Counted from the first letter of the stretch, positions 53,081 to 62,431 are shown. The stretch: DNA of 64,000 nt from Streptomyces xinghaiensis S187 (GCF_000220705.2 NZ_CP023202.1:6912501-6976500), one strand, 5' to 3'. The notes: generated by a model not told the origin, from the sequence alone. Numbers and translations are program-made.

Positions 53081-54001
53081 GTGGAGGCTCAGCACCCGGA
53101 GGACAGCACCGGGGTGCCGACGAATCCGGACACGCAGACTGGGGTTGCACCGGTGGGAACAGCACATCGCTCCCCAGCCCTGATCGACAACTGGCAGGAT
53201 TTCCGCATCATGGTCTACAAGTTCGGCCCCAATGAGCAGTGTCTGCGACGCTGCCGGGCAATCGTGCCGGTGATCCTGCGAGCCGCAGATCAGGTGACCA
53301 GCCAGGGCGTGCGTGTGCTCTACGAGCACCAGAATGTCGTCCGGCCGCTCATGGGCTGGTGGCAGTTCACCAACCGGACGGCGCAGGCTCTGATGTCGCT
53401 CTACGACCAGGGGTACACCGTGGAGGCGGCGCCGCTGATGCGGAATCTGCTGGGGCACTCCTATGCGATGAACTGGCTGGCCGACAGTGGTGAGCCGGCC
53501 GTCGTGGCACTCACCGACTACTGGAACGAGCACCGGCGCAAGCTCGCCCAGAACGTGAACGAGACCTGGAACCTGCCAGAGCCGGCTTCCACGCCTTCAG
53601 CCGAGCCAGTCCCGTTCGCCAACCCTGAGAGCGAGCAGATACACAGGCGGCTGGTCGGCGAGCTCAAGAACTTCGACACCATGGTCAAGGCCTACGGCAC
53701 CGCCGACGTCTACCCGGTCTACCGGCACCAGTCGGCCTACTCGCATACCACGGGTGCGACCGCCGACGCCTTCCTGATCATGGATGGCGACACGCTGAAG
53801 TTCTCCACAGAGCCCAAGGGCGGTGCGGCCAGCACCACTGCGGAGCGGCTGTGGATCCCAGTGGCCCTGCTGCAAGCGGCCGCCGCCATCAGCCCCTTCC
53901 TGGTGGGTGATCCCATGAAGCCGACCATCGACAGGGCGATGGGGGACCTTGGCCTGCCAGCCTCGTTGCTGAACCTTCGGCGTACCCGGCCGCTCATGTG
54001 A
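53081..54001 (+). CDS. DUF5677-like protein, start uncertain
   Basis: About 306 aa from GTG at 53081 (a GTG at 53153 is also possible). Helical protein: QFTNRTAQALMSLYDQGYTV then EAAPLMRNLLGHSYAMNWLA, and YPVYRHQSAYSHTTG. The ExxxLxRxxxE/H layout and the YxxxSxxxH pattern recall DUF5677, a family found near phage-defence genes and related to HEPN-like folds; the assignment is tentative. No membrane segment. It stands between the helicase remnant and the GHKL gene; downstream 54002-54246 shows nothing. Confidence 0.6.
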   Translation: MEAQHPEDSTGVPTNPDTQTGVAPVGTAHRSPALIDNWQDFRIMVYKFGPNEQCLRRCRAIVPVILRAADQVTSQGVRVLYEHQNVVRPLMGWWQFTNRTAQALMSLYDQGYTVEAAPLMRNLLGHSYAMNWLADSGEPAVVALTDYWNEHRRKLAQNVNETWNLPEPASTPSAEPVPFANPESEQIHRRLVGELKNFDTMVKAYGTADVYPVYRHQSAYSHTTGATADAFLIMDGDTLKFSTEPKGGAASTTAERLWIPVALLQAAAAISPFLVGDPMKPTIDRAMGDLGLPASLLNLRRTRPLM

Positions 54002-54246
54002 CGTCGGCACGCAGACGCCGCCGCGGTAGCCGCACAGGCGAGCAGGCCGAGACCACCGTGTCCGTGCGGCTTCATGCTCCAGCGCGGGCCTGGTGACGGC
54101 GTTGTTGGCGTGCCGCGCGGAGGGCAGCACGCTGTTCGGGCTGGACGTAGACGACGAAAACGGCTTCGGGCGTGACGCCGCCACCGCCCGGCCGCTGAGC
54201 CGGGACTGCGCGAGGCCCCGGGGCACGATTTCGGGGTCTGTCCTTT

Positions 54247-56337
54247 TCACTGCTCCTGTTCCGGCGGGCCCGTCGGCTCAGTTGCAGCCTGCCCTTGCGG
54301 CTGTGTCAGGGCTTCGGGGATGAAGTGTGAGTAGCTCTCGCGGAGGTGCTGGGTGACGCGGTCGTCGGTCGCCTCGTAGTTCAGCTGCTCCTGGAAGAAC
54401 CGCAGCTTACGCTCCCCGGCTTCGAGGATCTCGCCCCAGCTCTTGACCCAGACCTCGTAGTCGTCCTGCATATCGGCGAGGCCGGCGGGGCGGTCCTTCT
54501 GCCGGATGTCGCGGAGGATCTTGTCCGAGTAGTCGTAGGTGACAAGGTAGAAGCGCCATTTGCAGCCGACCCCGCTGTACTGGGGGTCGTCGATAATGGC
54601 CCGGGCGTAGTCCTTGATCTGGGTGAGTTCCTTCGGGCCGACCTTCACGGTCGGCCGCTTGAGCTCGATGACGAGGCGCTCGGTGGAGTTGTCGTCCCGG
54701 CGGCTGCGGAACATCAGGATGTCGACCCGGCCGCTGCGCCCGTCCGGTTGGGTCACGGCTTCCAGTTCGTGCTCCAGGACAATGTCTTCACCGAGGTGGT
54801 CTTCCAGGTGGGCCTGGAGGACGTTAGTGAGTCCCAGCTCGCTCCTGGTCATGTGCCAGTCCTCGCCGAACAGCCACAGGTTCTTGTTGACCATGGGATG
54901 GAGCTGGTCGACCTCGCGCAGGTTCTTGCGGAGGTGGTCGTCGGCGAGGATCTTGCGCAGGGCCTGGATGAAGTTCAGGCGATTGGTGACCGTGGTGGCC
55001 GCGCCGATGACGTGGGTCAGGTCGGTGCTGTCCAGCAGGTTCTTCAGGTGCCGGCGGTCGTCGTCGCTGAGAGCCAGTACCTTTTCGAGGATGATGTGAA
55101 GGTCGCCTGGGTTGCTCTCCAGGGCGGTGCGGATGAGGTTGACGGAGAGGCTGCGAGCCGGCCCTTTGTTGGGGAGCGCGTGGCGGGCGGCGGTGATGAC
55201 GACGTCGAAGGTCTGGCGTTCTACGGCGAGTGCAGCGGTAGCTGGCTGGTCGTCGTAGGGGTAGATGCCTTCGGTCTTCAGCTGCCGCACGACCTCTGCC
55301 GAGATCTGGGCTCCGCGAACGGCCAGGTGCTGCTGGACGGCTTTGACGGCCGCTTCTAGGAGTCCGGAGTGGGACATGGTCAGGCCGGGCAGGTCGTCGA
55401 CGGACAGGCCGTCGAACAGGTTGGCGCGCAGGTAGGGGGTGAAGCTGATGATGCCGTCGGACCAGTCGCTGCCGTGCTCACCCAGGGCGATGCCGTCGGC
55501 GTTGCAGAGGAGCATCTTGCGATCGCCCATCCGCTTGTTCCACTCGACAAAGGTGACGACAGGGGGCGGGTCCTCGTCGGCGTACTCCTCCGGCAGATTC
55601 AGCTCCAGGTCGATGGGGTCGCCGACGATGATGTCGCTCGGGTCGAGCCGTTTGCCGTCGAACGTGACACGCACGTGTGGGTAGGCCAGAAGGTAGAACG
55701 CCAGCTTCGCGGTGAGGTTCGCGGCGGCATCGTCGCGCTCCAGGCGGCTTAGGGGCTTGCCCTGGGGAACAGAAATGCGGACCGTCGTGCCGGGCTTCTC
55801 CCGGGCTGGCTCTGTCTCCTCAACCTGCCAGATGGTGGCGTGGTCGGCGTTGCCGCGGATCTGGACACCGACCAAGGTGTCGTCGACCACGGCCGCCGAC
55901 TCCCAGGTGAGCCGGTCGCCCAGGGCGAAGGCGAAGAGGCGGCCTTCACCGTTGCGGCCGTGCAGGATGCGTTCCCCACCCTCGGTGTGCGTCCTGCTGG
56001 TCTTCCAGGTGGTGCCGTATGCCTGGAAGGCGTCGCGTGCTCGCTCGGGCGTCATGCCGTGACCGTTGTCGGTCACGACGACGTCGGTGATCGCCTTCAT
56101 GCTGGAGCGGCGCAGTTCGACGTCGACCTCGGTGGCGTTAGCGTCCAGAGCGTTCCACACCAGTTCGGCGACGGCCGTGATCTGAGGCTTCCTCTTGAAC
56201 TGGAGGATCTTGCGCTCGCCGACCGAGAGCTCGAACTCTGTCAGCGGCGGTCCGCTCTGCGCCGGCAGTTCGGCGCTGACCACGCCCGCGCCAACTCCCC
56301 TGTGCGCAGCGCCCTGTGTGTAGTGCTCCCCAGACAT
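54247..56337 (-). CDS. GHKL (Hsp90/MutL-like) ATPase fused to a PD-(D/E)XK-like nuclease
   Basis: 696 aa. The GHKL ATPase domain shows the N-box AVAELVWNALDANATE (E59, N62), the G1 box VVTDNGHGM (D90), and HGRNGEGRLFAFALGD. A middle region (200-480) is transducer-like and helical. The C-terminal part has GRSGRVDILMF and, 20 residues on, RLVIELKRP, i.e. D...ExK of a PD-(D/E)XK nuclease, followed by ELTQIKDYARAI. An ATPase plus nuclease in one chain beside other defence-type genes suggests anti-phage or DNA-restriction function. The ATG at 56337 has no clear Shine-Dalgarno; a GTG at 56415 would add 26 residues. Confidence 0.85.
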   Translation of the reverse strand: MSGEHYTQGAAHRGVGAGVVSAELPAQSGPPLTEFELSVGERKILQFKRKPQITAVAELVWNALDANATEVDVELRRSSMKAITDVVVTDNGHGMTPERARDAFQAYGTTWKTSRTHTEGGERILHGRNGEGRLFAFALGDRLTWESAAVVDDTLVGVQIRGNADHATIWQVEETEPAREKPGTTVRISVPQGKPLSRLERDDAAANLTAKLAFYLLAYPHVRVTFDGKRLDPSDIIVGDPIDLELNLPEEYADEDPPPVVTFVEWNKRMGDRKMLLCNADGIALGEHGSDWSDGIISFTPYLRANLFDGLSVDDLPGLTMSHSGLLEAAVKAVQQHLAVRGAQISAEVVRQLKTEGIYPYDDQPATAALAVERQTFDVVITAARHALPNKGPARSLSVNLIRTALESNPGDLHIILEKVLALSDDDRRHLKNLLDSTDLTHVIGAATTVTNRLNFIQALRKILADDHLRKNLREVDQLHPMVNKNLWLFGEDWHMTRSELGLTNVLQAHLEDHLGEDIVLEHELEAVTQPDGRSGRVDILMFRSRRDDNSTERLVIELKRPTVKVGPKELTQIKDYARAIIDDPQYSGVGCKWRFYLVTYDYSDKILRDIRQKDRPAGLADMQDDYEVWVKSWGEILEAGERKLRFFQEQLNYEATDDRVTQHLRESYSHFIPEALTQPQGQAATEPTGPPEQEQ

Positions 56338-56704
56338 GCGGTGACCGTACCGGTTTCGCACAGTGCGGTACACATCGCCTTGCGTGAAGGGCTGCCGTGT
56401 GCCGTGGTCTACCACTCGCAGGGGCAGCGGCCCGGATGAGGTCTTGCGAGCGCGGGTGGTGCGGGACCTTGAGCCAGTCGGGGGCGAGGACGACGGCCGG
56501 GGTGTTGCCGTAGCAGTGGGCGCCCCAGCCCGTGTACAGGGTCAGCCCCAGTCCAGCGCGCCGTCGGCAGTGGTGGGTCGGCCTCTGTGCGATCGCAGTT
56601 GGCTGGTCAGATGCTGGGCTGGGAGATGGAGGGCTGCCACACTCAGCCGGTTGAACTGATCACTGCACGGCCGTGGCGCCGTACGGAGAAGTCCAGGGGG
56701 TTCC

Positions 56705-57496
56705 TTGCCGAGCGCACCCATCGTCCGCGGCGGCCACTACCGTCGATCAGGCTCCCAGCCGTCTGCCATCCCGTTGCTGATCGTCTCGGCTGTTGTGCTC
56801 GTGGGCATCGGCAACAGCGTGGGCGCGGTGCCGCTATGGCTGTGGATCCTGATAGGCGTCGCGGTGACCGCAGTGGCGGGCTCAGCGATCTACCTGCTGG
56901 TCAAACAGATGCGCCGGGAGGATCTCCAGTTACAGGCGGATGAAGAGGCGGCCGAACTGCAGAAGGAGATGGACGCGCAGAAGCTCGCGGACCTCAAGAC
57001 CGTCACGCCCCTGGCCACGCTCCTGGAACTCAACCAGTCCCAGATCGACGAATACCACCGGATCGCCACCGATCAAGCCGACCGGTCCTTCCGGTCCTCG
57101 CAACGGGCCATGGCGTTGGGCCTGGTGGTGATTGTCGGCTGCTTCGCCGCCGGCTTGTACTTCGGCAACGGCCAGACCAAGGTCTTCGTCGCCGCCATTG
57201 CGGGCGTGGCCGCGGCGCTCTCTGCCTTCCTCAACCGCACCTAGCTGCAGATGTACGGACAGACGTTGAGCCAGCTCAACCGCTACTTCGAGCAGCCGGT
57301 CCTAACCGGCTACTACCTGACCGCGGAGCGCCTGGCCCAAAACCTAGGTGAGGATCCCGAGAGTGAGATGCGCCGCCGCATCATCGACCAGGTCCTGGAA
57401 GCGAGCGCCCGGATGAACAACGGCGCCTCCGGCGAAGAACCACCGCCACCGGCCAAGCAGCAGGCGAAGAAGAAGCGCGCCGCGGCGACCGAGTAA
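56705..57496 (+). pseudogene. TRADD-N-associated 2TM-type membrane protein split by an in-frame amber codon
   Basis: A TTG or later start gives about 179 aa with two N-terminal helices (IPLLIVSAVVLVGIGNSVGA, LWLWILIGVAVTAVAGSAIY), a coiled coil, and a helix pair ALGLVVIVGCFAAGLYFGNG and VFVAAIAGVAAALSAFLNRT, then TAG at 57242-57244. The same frame continues LQMYGQTLSQLNRYFEQPVL and TGYYLTAERLAQNL to 57496. From memory this matches the TRADD-N-associated 2-transmembrane domain seen in bacterial conflict systems. The protein-like sequence after the stop shows a recent nonsense mutation, or readthrough. Confidence 0.7.
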
Positions 57497-57533
57497 GGCC
57501 AGGACGATCGGCAGCGTTAGCGTTTCCCAGAAT

Positions 57534-58019
57534 TCAACGACTGCCGCGGCAGTCGTAGACCGCGAGTGACAGATCCTTCACTGCTGCTCGGGCACGTTCG
57601 GCGTCCAAGCCGTCATCAAAGGCCTCCAACGCAGCGGCCGCCGACACCCGAACGGAACGGGGCAGGCCGTCGTAGGCGGAGAGCCGGTACGCAACGGTGC
57701 GACGGGCCTCTTGTTCCTCATCGCTCACTCCATCAGTGGTGAGCGGGAAGACCGCAGCCTCGTACGTCGCGATGCTCAGGAGGACCACGTCAGCGATCCC
57801 TTCGGCATAGCCGTCGCCCCTGGCGGCCTGGACGGAAGTCACCGTCGGCCGGGGGCGGACAAGCATTCCGAATCCCGCGCCCAGGCCGGCGGCACCCGCG
57901 CCCACGAGGGCGCCCGACCGTTCGGCCACCAGGAAGCCGAGGCAGGCTCCGCTACCCACCACACACACCAGAACCGCGATGGTCATCACGTACACGCGAG
58001 TCCTGAGCGGGATCGTCAT
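57534..58019 (-). CDS. Small membrane protein with cytoplasmic helical tail
   Basis: 161 aa. Two membrane helices (VYVMTIAVLVCVVGSGACLG, LVGAGAAGLGAGFGMLV) and a soluble tail with ADVVLLSIATYEAAVFPL and RRTVAYRLSAYDGLPRSVRV. ATG at 58019. Convergent with the 2TM gene before it and divergent from the ligase gene. I do not recognise a family; the tail reads like a ligand or protein-binding helical domain. Confidence 0.7.
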   Translation of the reverse strand: MTIPLRTRVYVMTIAVLVCVVGSGACLGFLVAERSGALVGAGAAGLGAGFGMLVRPRPTVTSVQAARGDGYAEGIADVVLLSIATYEAAVFPLTTDGVSDEEQEARRTVAYRLSAYDGLPRSVRVSAAAALEAFDDGLDAERARAAVKDLSLAVYDCRGSR

Positions 58020-58152
58020 GGCCAGCAGTATGCCCACGCCCTTGAGGGTGCGGCCGGGGCCCTCATGTCGTTGGCGAGCGGAGTTGTACGTCGCTCGCCG
58101 GGCAATGAGCAGTCACTCGGGTGGCGGGCAGTGCGGGTGGAAGGGATGGGAG

Positions 58153-59133
58153 GTGACATGGACGCTGCCGGAGCCGATGCTGACCACCCCCGTGTCCGTG
58201 CCCGATCTGCGGCCTGGCTGTGCTGCGGAGCCGAAGTGGGACGGCTTTCGGGCTCTCGTCTCCGTCGATACCGGCCAGGTGGTGCTGCGTTCCAGGCGCG
58301 GCACCGAGATGGGGCCGTCGTTTCCGGAGGTCGTGTCCGGGGCCGTGCAGCTGCCAGACGCGACCGCGTTGGACGGCGAGCTGGTCGTATGGGACGCTGC
58401 GGGCCGCCTCGCCTTCGAGCGGCTGCAGAACCGACTTCAGCGGCGCGGCGCCGGGGCGGCCCGGGCTTCGGAAGAGTGGCCAGCCCACTTCGTCGCGTTC
58501 GATCTGCTGCGGCTGTCCGGGACGGACACGACCGGGTGGCCGTACCGGCGGCGCAGGGCCGCACTGGAGTCCGTGTTCGCCGCCCGCCGGCTGTCGGCGC
58601 CGTGGGCGCTGTGTCCGTCGACCACCGAGGCCGACGTCGTGCGCAAGTGGCTGACGTGGGCCTCGGTCGGGATGGAGGGGGTGGTCTTCAAGAGGCTGGA
58701 CGACGCCTACCGCCCGTCGGCGAGAGGCTGGCAGAAATACAAGGTCCGCGAGACGAGCGAGGCAATCGTCGGCGCGATCACCGGCTCTCTGGCCGTTCCC
58801 CGCACGCTGCTGCTCGGCAGGTACGCCGACGAAGGTCGCCTTCAGTACGTCGGCCGCACCACAACCCTCTCCCAGGCGGCAGGTGCTGCGGTCGCCGGGA
58901 TGATCGCTCCGGGACGGCGCGGTCATCCGTGGACAGGCTGGTCGTTCTCCGCCGGGTGGGGCAGCCAGGAGAAGCTGAACGTCACGCTGGTGGAACCCGA
59001 GCTGGTGGTGGAAGTCGGCGTCGACGTCGCCCGCGACGCTTCCGGCCGGTGGCGGCATCCCGCACGCTGGCACCGTGCGCGCCCTGATCTCTCCCCCGCC
59101 GATGTCCCCCGCCTGACGTCACCGCCGCGCTGA
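58153..59133 (+). CDS. ATP-dependent DNA ligase, LigC-like
   Basis: 326 aa. Motif I EPKWDGFRAL contains the adenylated lysine K28; LRSRRGTEM (motif Ia), ALDGELVVWD (motif III), FVAFDLLRL (IIIa), SVGMEGVVFKRLDDAY (IV) and WQKYKVRET (V) follow, and an OB-fold C-terminus ends with LVVEVGVDVARD. The length is typical of actinobacterial LigC, which acts in repair. The GTG start has GGGATGGGAG upstream. On such islands the ligase may be accessory. Confidence 0.92.
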   Translation: MTWTLPEPMLTTPVSVPDLRPGCAAEPKWDGFRALVSVDTGQVVLRSRRGTEMGPSFPEVVSGAVQLPDATALDGELVVWDAAGRLAFERLQNRLQRRGAGAARASEEWPAHFVAFDLLRLSGTDTTGWPYRRRRAALESVFAARRLSAPWALCPSTTEADVVRKWLTWASVGMEGVVFKRLDDAYRPSARGWQKYKVRETSEAIVGAITGSLAVPRTLLLGRYADEGRLQYVGRTTTLSQAAGAAVAGMIAPGRRGHPWTGWSFSAGWGSQEKLNVTLVEPELVVEVGVDVARDASGRWRHPARWHRARPDLSPADVPRLTSPPR

Positions 59134-59342
59134 CGGCGACCGGGCGCGTAGGCGCCGCCGACGCGCAACCGGCTGAGCGCGCCCCGATCCCCGGCTGCGT
59201 CCGCGCCGCCCATCCTGCCTTCCCTCATCCTCAACTCCAGCCAGGGCATGGTCGAAGGGGTCGCAACGGGGATGTCAGCGGGCCGACCACGGCAAAACCG
59301 TCCAGTGACCTGGGCGGACACGGGGACGGTCCTGCGGACCGC

Positions 59343-59404
59343 GCAACACCTGACGCAACCCTGCAACCTCCAGCGCAACAGATAGGCGCAACCCTTGGCG
59401 CAAC
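59343..59404 (+). repeat. Iteron-like array of six GCAAC boxes
   Basis: GCAAC, mostly as (C/G)GCAAC, begins at 59343, 59355, 59363, 59375, 59388 and 59400; spacings are 12, 8, 12, 13 and 12. The array lies in the gene-free stretch 59134-59434, near mobile-element-type genes. Near-helical spacing suggests several copies of one protein bind on one face of DNA. Confidence 0.55.
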
Positions 59405-59434
59405 CTCGTGCTCCTGGTCGACCGAGGTGGCGGG

Positions 59435-59671
59435 TCACGCGGCCCGGGCGGCTCCGTGGGCGCGGGCGAGGTGGCGCAGCTCGGGGCGTGCCACCGGTAC
59501 CGAGGGGGCGGTTTCCCAGTAGGGGTGCCACCACAGCCGTACGGACAGGAGCAGCAGGCGGCGGCGTAGGGCGGTGGTGTCGCGGGGGCGGGTGGCGGCG
59601 AGCGCGTCGTAGGTGGCGTTCCAGGCGGCTTGCGTCTGCACCAGGTCGTCGGGGAAGTCGGTCGCGTCCAT
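59435..59671 (-). CDS. Small hypothetical protein, 78 aa
   Basis: MDATDFPDDLVQTQAAWNAT, then YDALAATRPRDTTALRRRLL and LLSVRLWWHPYWET. This helical, Arg-rich pattern is a frequent accessory protein on Streptomyces integrative elements and chromosome arms; I know no function. The ATG at 59671 is preferred over GTG at 59716. Flanked on both sides by 12-bp-period repeat arrays. Confidence 0.65.
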   Translation of the reverse strand: MDATDFPDDLVQTQAAWNATYDALAATRPRDTTALRRRLLLLSVRLWWHPYWETAPSVPVARPELRHLARAHGAARAA

Positions 59672-59717
59672 ACCGGCATTAGATCGGTTGTTCGAATTTG
59701 GTGTCACATCGGACACG

Positions 59718-59797
59718 CCCCGACCGGAGCCGTGGTCGGGGCCGCGCCGGGCGTGGTCGGCCCCATGGTCGGGGCTGTGGTCGGGCCTGTGGTCGGC
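59718..59797. repeat. Iteron-like array of TGGTCGG boxes with an inverted first copy
   Basis: TGGTCGG begins at 59733, 59754, 59766, 59778 and 59790; the last four are exactly 12 bases apart. CCCCGACC at 59718-59725 with GGTCGGGG at 59734-59741 forms an inverted repeat. It lies upstream of the winged-helix gene at 59980, in the gene-free stretch 59672-59979, with TTGACA (59912-59917) as a possible -35 box for that gene. Either an operator array or origin/transfer iterons. Confidence 0.6.
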
Positions 59798-59979
59798 CCG
59801 CCACGGCGGCCCGGCCCAGTCTGGAGCAGCACCCGGGCGGGTGATTTTCCTTCGCGTACGCGGGCGCCGCCCTAGCGGCGCGCGTCCAACTTGCCTGGTT
59901 TTAAGGGGTATTGACAGGTTTCCTAGTGTTATGTCATGTTCTGTCCGCCGCTTCCGGCGAACGAGCGAGAGGTGATCTC

Positions 59980-60663
59980 ATGCGACGAACCGAGTACGAC
60001 GCGGGCCAGGCCGCCAAGCGCCTGAAGGTGCCCGCAGCGGCCTTCCGGTGGGCCCGGCACGCCGGCCTCATCCCCGACCCGGACGTGTCCTCCTGGCAGT
60101 GGTCCCGGGCCGCCGTGGAGGCGCTGGACGCCGACGCCATCCGGGCCGCGATGCCTTCCCCGCCGATCTCCGGCGGTGCGGCGGCCGACCGGATCGCCGA
60201 CGCACTCGGCACCCCGAACGTGATCAGCGAGAAGGCGAACGTCACGGCGTTCGTGGTGCGGCGGTTCGTCGACCGCGGCCTGCTGGTCGACCTGAGCGCG
60301 AACCCCGAGGGGACGCTGCACCACCCCGGCCAGGTCGCGGAGGTCTGCGCGCGGGAGGACCTGGCGGACCTGGTCGCCGCCGACAGCCCGCTCGGGCCCG
60401 AGCAGGCCGCCGCCCGGCTTGGGGTGCGCAGGGTTGAGTTCGACTGGATGGTGCGGCTCGGTTGGGTCCGCTCGCCACAGTCGATCGAGGTCCGCTTCGG
60501 CACGAGCCGGGCCGGGGCCGTCGACGTCGCCCTTTACACCACGGCCTCCGTCGACGCAGTCGTCCCCGCCCACCCCGAGCTCGACTGGGGCCAGCTGCGC
60601 GCGGTGGAAAAAGGCCGGCGCTCCCCACTCGCCGCGCTGGCAAAGCAGGCCGCCCCGGCCTGA
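59980..60663 (+). CDS. Winged-helix/MerR-like DNA-binding protein of mobile-element type
   Basis: 227 aa. Three short helix-turn-helix-like units can be seen: YDAGQAAKRLKVPAAAFRWA, ADRIADALGTPNVISEKANV with FVVRRFVDRGLLVDLS, and GPEQAAARLGVRRVEFDWMV. It resembles excisionase-like or replication-associated proteins on Streptomyces integrative elements. The ATG is preceded by GAGAGGTGAT. It lies just after the TGGTCGG array, its likely binding site. A hairpin follows the stop. Confidence 0.7.
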   Translation: MRRTEYDAGQAAKRLKVPAAAFRWARHAGLIPDPDVSSWQWSRAAVEALDADAIRAAMPSPPISGGAAADRIADALGTPNVISEKANVTAFVVRRFVDRGLLVDLSANPEGTLHHPGQVAEVCAREDLADLVAADSPLGPEQAAARLGVRRVEFDWMVRLGWVRSPQSIEVRFGTSRAGAVDVALYTTASVDAVVPAHPELDWGQLRAVEKGRRSPLAALAKQAAPA

Positions 60664-60681
60664 CCCGGGCCGCTGCTCGCC

Positions 60682-60723
60682 GACGCCGCCTCCCCCCCCG
60701 TGTCCGATGGGAGGGGGGGCGTC
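60682..60723. terminator. GC-rich hairpin after the winged-helix gene
   Basis: GACGCC and GGCGTC enclose a C-run (CCTCCCCCCCC) and a G-run (GGGAGGGGGGG) that pair around a short loop; starts about 20 bases after the stop at 60663. A likely terminator. Confidence 0.65.
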
Positions 60724-60782
60724 GCCGTGTGCGGTCAGCCGCGGCGGAGGAACAGGGCGCGGAGCTTGCCCGGGTTCACCGC

Positions 60783-61244
60783 TCAGGCGTGCCCGGCCGC
60801 CGGCTCCCACAGCGGCCGGGCGCGCCCGGTCCCGTCGCAGTGGAAGCACCGGCCACCCCCGCGCGTGCTGCGGGCACCGGTGGTGCCGGCGACATGTCGG
60901 AAGAGCCGGGTGAGGCCCGCAGTGTGCCCCTCGTGGATCGGGAGCTCCTGTCGTCTGCCGAGTGTGCCCTCCAGCGCGACGCCGGGGCCGGTGAAGTGGG
61001 CGTGCAGGCCCCCGGTGATCGCACGGAGCGTCTCATTCACTTCGCGTATCGTCTCCGCGCCGGACAGCTGCACGCGGGCCGCGAGGACGGTGTCGGTGGC
61101 CGCGGTGAAGGACAGAGTCCGACCGGGCGGGCGAGCGGCCCTACACGGCCCACAGGAGCGGGATGAGTGTGCTGGAGCTGGCAGGGCGTGCCACAGGCCG
61201 CCCGGCAAATCCTGGGGTACGGTCTCTTCTCGGCTGCGTCTCAT
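60783..61244 (-). CDS. Hypothetical protein with DnaJ-like CxxC end, start uncertain
   Basis: Up to 153 aa. The C-terminal 100 residues look coding: LSGAETIREVNETLRAITGG, LHAHFTGPGVALEGTLGRRQ, and GGGRCFHCDGTGRA, a CxxCxGxG zinc-knuckle-like motif. The first 45 residues are low-complexity and the true start may be further in. Function unknown. It lies between the terminator and the broken replication-relaxation gene. Confidence 0.45.
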   Translation of the reverse strand: MRRSREETVPQDLPGGLWHALPAPAHSSRSCGPCRAARPPGRTLSFTAATDTVLAARVQLSGAETIREVNETLRAITGGLHAHFTGPGVALEGTLGRRQELPIHEGHTAGLTRLFRHVAGTTGARSTRGGGRCFHCDGTGRARPLWEPAAGHA

Positions 61245-61379
61245 ACGGCCTGTGTAGGGCCTCCGGTGGGCTGTCGCCGCCAGCTGTTCCCGTTCGTCCC
61301 AGGCGGTGGCATGAGGTCTTGGGCTCCCGTTCCGCCCGCCGGGCCAGACGCCGGGCAGCCCTCTCCGTGACGGGGACGT

Positions 61380-62327
61380 GCCCGACGTCGCGCGCCATCA
61401 GCGGCCAGGGGGCTCCGGGTAGCGCGCGACTTGCCCGCCAGGACGACATGCAGCCGCGGGAAGGTCTGAGAGCGGGTGTAGCGGTGGCGCTGCCAGAACG
61501 GCTACGTACCGCCGATCGTGCCGCGGGCGCCTTCCCAGACGCGGTGCCCGGCGTAGCGCTCGTAGTCCCAGACCTCCTTGGCGAGGCGGGCCTGGGACAT
61601 GGTGCCGTTGTCGAGCTCGAAGAGGCGCACCTCGCTGGTCTTGGTCGGCAGCGCGAGGACGGCGTCGGTGTTGAAGCTCAGGCCGGTCTCCTTGATGGCG
61701 TGGTTGACCTCCACCTGCCAGTCGGTCAGATGCTTGCGGCCGCCGTAGCCGAGGATCATGTCCGTCACTGCGACGCCGTGCGGACCGAACCCGGCGCGAA
61801 ACGGCCTTCGCGCCGGTGCTGGCCTTCGGGCGGGGAGGCAGCTCGTTGCCGTCGGCCAGAGCCTTCTGCCCCGCCGGGGTCAGGTTCCAGATCGGGGGGC
61901 GTCCGGCCTTGCCGTTCGTCTCCGTCAGCCCGAGCTCCGCCAGCTTGTTCATCACCTTGCGCACGTACGACCGGCCGTCGGCGTCTTCCTTCGTGATCGC
62001 CTGAGGCATCTGCCGGACCGTGGCTATCCGCACGCACCCCAGCATCCGCAGCGCATCGGCCCGCACCTTGGCCGCGGGGGCGGACTTCTTCCCCTTCGCC
62101 GACGTCTTAGGGGAAGGGAGAGAGGTGTCAGCGTGCCGGGAGGCACCCTGGCGGGCTGTGTGAGCTGCGGTGATGGACACGACGTTGGAATCGCTCGCGG
62201 CACCGTTCACGGCACTGGTTTCCTGGCCGCCCCGAGGGCGTTCACAGCACCCCTTGTCCAGGTCGGGCGCGGCTCCGGCTTGGGCTGTCGGGCGCTGCCT
62301 GGCGTACGTCGTGATCAGGCTCCTCAC
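61380..62327 (-). pseudogene. Replication-relaxation family protein, multiply broken
   Basis: The N-terminal frame (to about 61790) has RADALRMLGCVRIATVRQMP and KLAELGLTETNGKAGRPPIW, a winged helix. After a frameshift near 61770-61800 a second frame gives VTDMILGYGGRKHLTDWQVE then VNHAIKETGLSFNTDAVLAL and LDNGTMSQARLAKEVWDYER, the Replic_Relax core. This ends at TAG (61502), beyond which RHRYTRSQTFPRLHVVLAGK is still recognisable before another shift to LMARDVGHVPVT. Such genes sit on Streptomyces plasmids and integrative elements. Not functional as read. Confidence 0.75.
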
Positions 62328-62431
62328 GCAGTGGCGCAGGGGACCGGATGAAATCCCCCGTCATGTGCTAGAGGTGTGACGAAAGTCGACGGTGTGACGC
62401 TCCACTGAGCACCGTTGCCGATCCGTGATCG

